DNA of 64,000 nucleotides from Ptychodera flava (lineage: Eukaryota > Hemichordata > Enteropneusta > Ptychoderidae), in assembly GCF_041260155.1 (NCBI RefSeq), contig NC_091935.1:1455001-1519000 (forward strand), written 5' to 3'. Made by a program: the position numbers and the translations under genes. Under the pieces are notes generated by a model. That model worked only from the letters and a program-made list of their open reading frames with translations. It did not search any database and was not told the DNA's origin. Positions 63,126 to 64,000 of the stretch are shown one piece after another. Position 1 is the first letter of the stretch; the number at the start of each line of letters is the position of its first letter.

Positions 63126-63730
63126 ACAGTAAGTGAGGCTACCCACAATTCTCCATGATCTGTACACACGTAGATCACTCACTGAACTGAAGCAAATTTC
63201 TTCTGTACACAGAACAATATTTAAAAATTCTGGCAACATAGTTCTGATCATCATAATTTTCTGATTTCTCACTTTGAATAATGAGATGATAAACCCCTTT
63301 TCCTCGGAGGAGATAGCAATTTTGTAATTTTGTCGACATAGATTTTGACAGCCATACACAATATTTTCAAGGAAACTGAGAGAATAAGTTGCATCTGTGT
63401 TGGCAAAAGAAAGAGTATTGATTTTTTTAATGTTCGTAACAAAGGAAATTTGCATGTCTGACAGGTGGTATGATGAGACCATCTTAGTTGCTGATAACTT
63501 TATCTTGACAAGTGTGCAATTTTTAACACCTCCAAACATCGACTTCTCATTCAATTTACTCTTGAATTTTAAACATAATCAATAATTTAGGAACACAATG
63601 TCAACAAATAATCCTGAATTTAAATTGTAAGTTAAAAATTGTTAAGAAAGTGATAAAATTGAAAAAGCCTTGAGTAAAAAATGTCTGAGTGAACAAATCA
63701 AGGGGAATTGTGGGTAGCCTCACTTACTGT
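63126..63730. mobile_element. Inverted-repeat element, 605 bp
   Basis: The left end ACAGTAAGTGAGGCTACCCA and the right end (TGGGTAGCCTCACTTACTGT, 63711-63730) are exact inverses over at least 26 bp, continuing to about 35 bp with three mismatches. No clear target duplication is visible. A 163-codon minus-strand frame (63063-63554) overlaps the left end and has no recognised domain. The element lies in the presumed FGFR intron. Confidence 0.8.
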
Positions 63731-63923
63731 GCAGTTGCGAGTGTGGTGTCAGGAAAGATAAACTCAGGGAAGGCTTAGAATTAGTCGACGACTTTACATT
63801 TGATGAAGATCGGGCAAAGAAATCATTAATTTTTTATTTACTTGCTCCTGTTTTTCTCCTACCAGAGCTCGATGTTTTGCTCCTGTAGCTATAGCATGGC
63901 TTTTCATAGCTCCGCGTATGATG

Positions 63924-64000
63924 CAGGGTTCGCGCTAACGTTCGCCACAGTCGCAAATTGCGAATAAATGTCCGATGTGGCGAAAAAAAATTGCTACGCC
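63924..64000. mobile_element. Start of a hAT-like element, cut by window end
   Basis: CAGGGTTCGCGCTAACGTTC resembles the CAGGGCTCGAAATTAAC end of the 7165-8049 element and is followed by CpG-rich sequence with ATTCGCAATTTGCGACTGTG read on the other strand. Only the first 77 bases are present. Confidence 0.4.

Noticed and set aside
63063-63554. 163-codon minus-strand frame
   Set aside because: Crosses the left end of the 605-bp inverted-repeat element and has no recognised motif.

Overview
The window is animal nuclear DNA. It is AT-rich, its genes are split into short exons by introns of up to several kilobases with GT-AG boundaries, and it carries many short interspersed repeats and minisatellites. 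The gene families (KCTD3/SHKBP1, ERI3-like exonuclease, FGF receptor) are metazoan. The repeat types (long-hairpin MITEs, hAT-like fragments, 150-bp tandem units, a THAP plus YqaJ transposon) suggest a marine invertebrate, either an invertebrate deuterostome or a lophotrochozoan. I cannot fix the phylum from the sequence alone.

Layout. 1-6.5 kb: no exon found, an 18-copy 157-bp satellite (1.2-4.05 kb) and a composite of two repeat families (5.0-5.7 kb). 6.5-14.2 kb: five 5' exons of an ERI3-like DEDDh 3'-5' exonuclease on the minus strand; its last exons must lie left of the window or be missing. 14.5-20.5 kb: an apparently young 6-kb DNA transposon with 202-bp inverted repeats and two convergent genes, a SAP-SWIM-YqaJ nuclease (+, three exons) and a THAP-coiled coil-HTH-DDE transposase (-). 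It fits the ISL2EU type (IS5-related DDE). It sits exactly between the divergently transcribed ERI3-like and KCTD3-like genes. 20.95-36.3 kb: a complete 16-exon KCTD3/SHKBP1 orthologue (+, 680 aa), with repeats in its introns. 36.3-56.4 kb: a 20-kb stretch between convergent genes with minisatellites, inverted repeats and one weak unidentified terminal exon (44.3-44.6 kb, -). 56.4-60.8 kb: the last five exons of an FGF receptor (-), covering the kinase domain from the hinge onward and the C-terminal tail; the earlier exons lie beyond the window. 61-64 kb: the FGFR intron, with a 605-bp inverted-repeat element and the first bases of another hAT-like element.

The cellular genes show no joint pathway. 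Their arrangement is divergent (ERI3-like / KCTD3) and then tail-to-tail (KCTD3 / FGFR). The system that stands out is the two-gene transposon in the ERI3/KCTD3 promoter interval. Also notable are a 340-bp near-palindromic MITE family with three copies, all intronic, and a 40-bp repeat array that places CCAAT boxes at exact 40-bp spacing. No LTR retrovirus, Polinton, toxin gene, tRNA, rRNA or CRISPR array was recognised.
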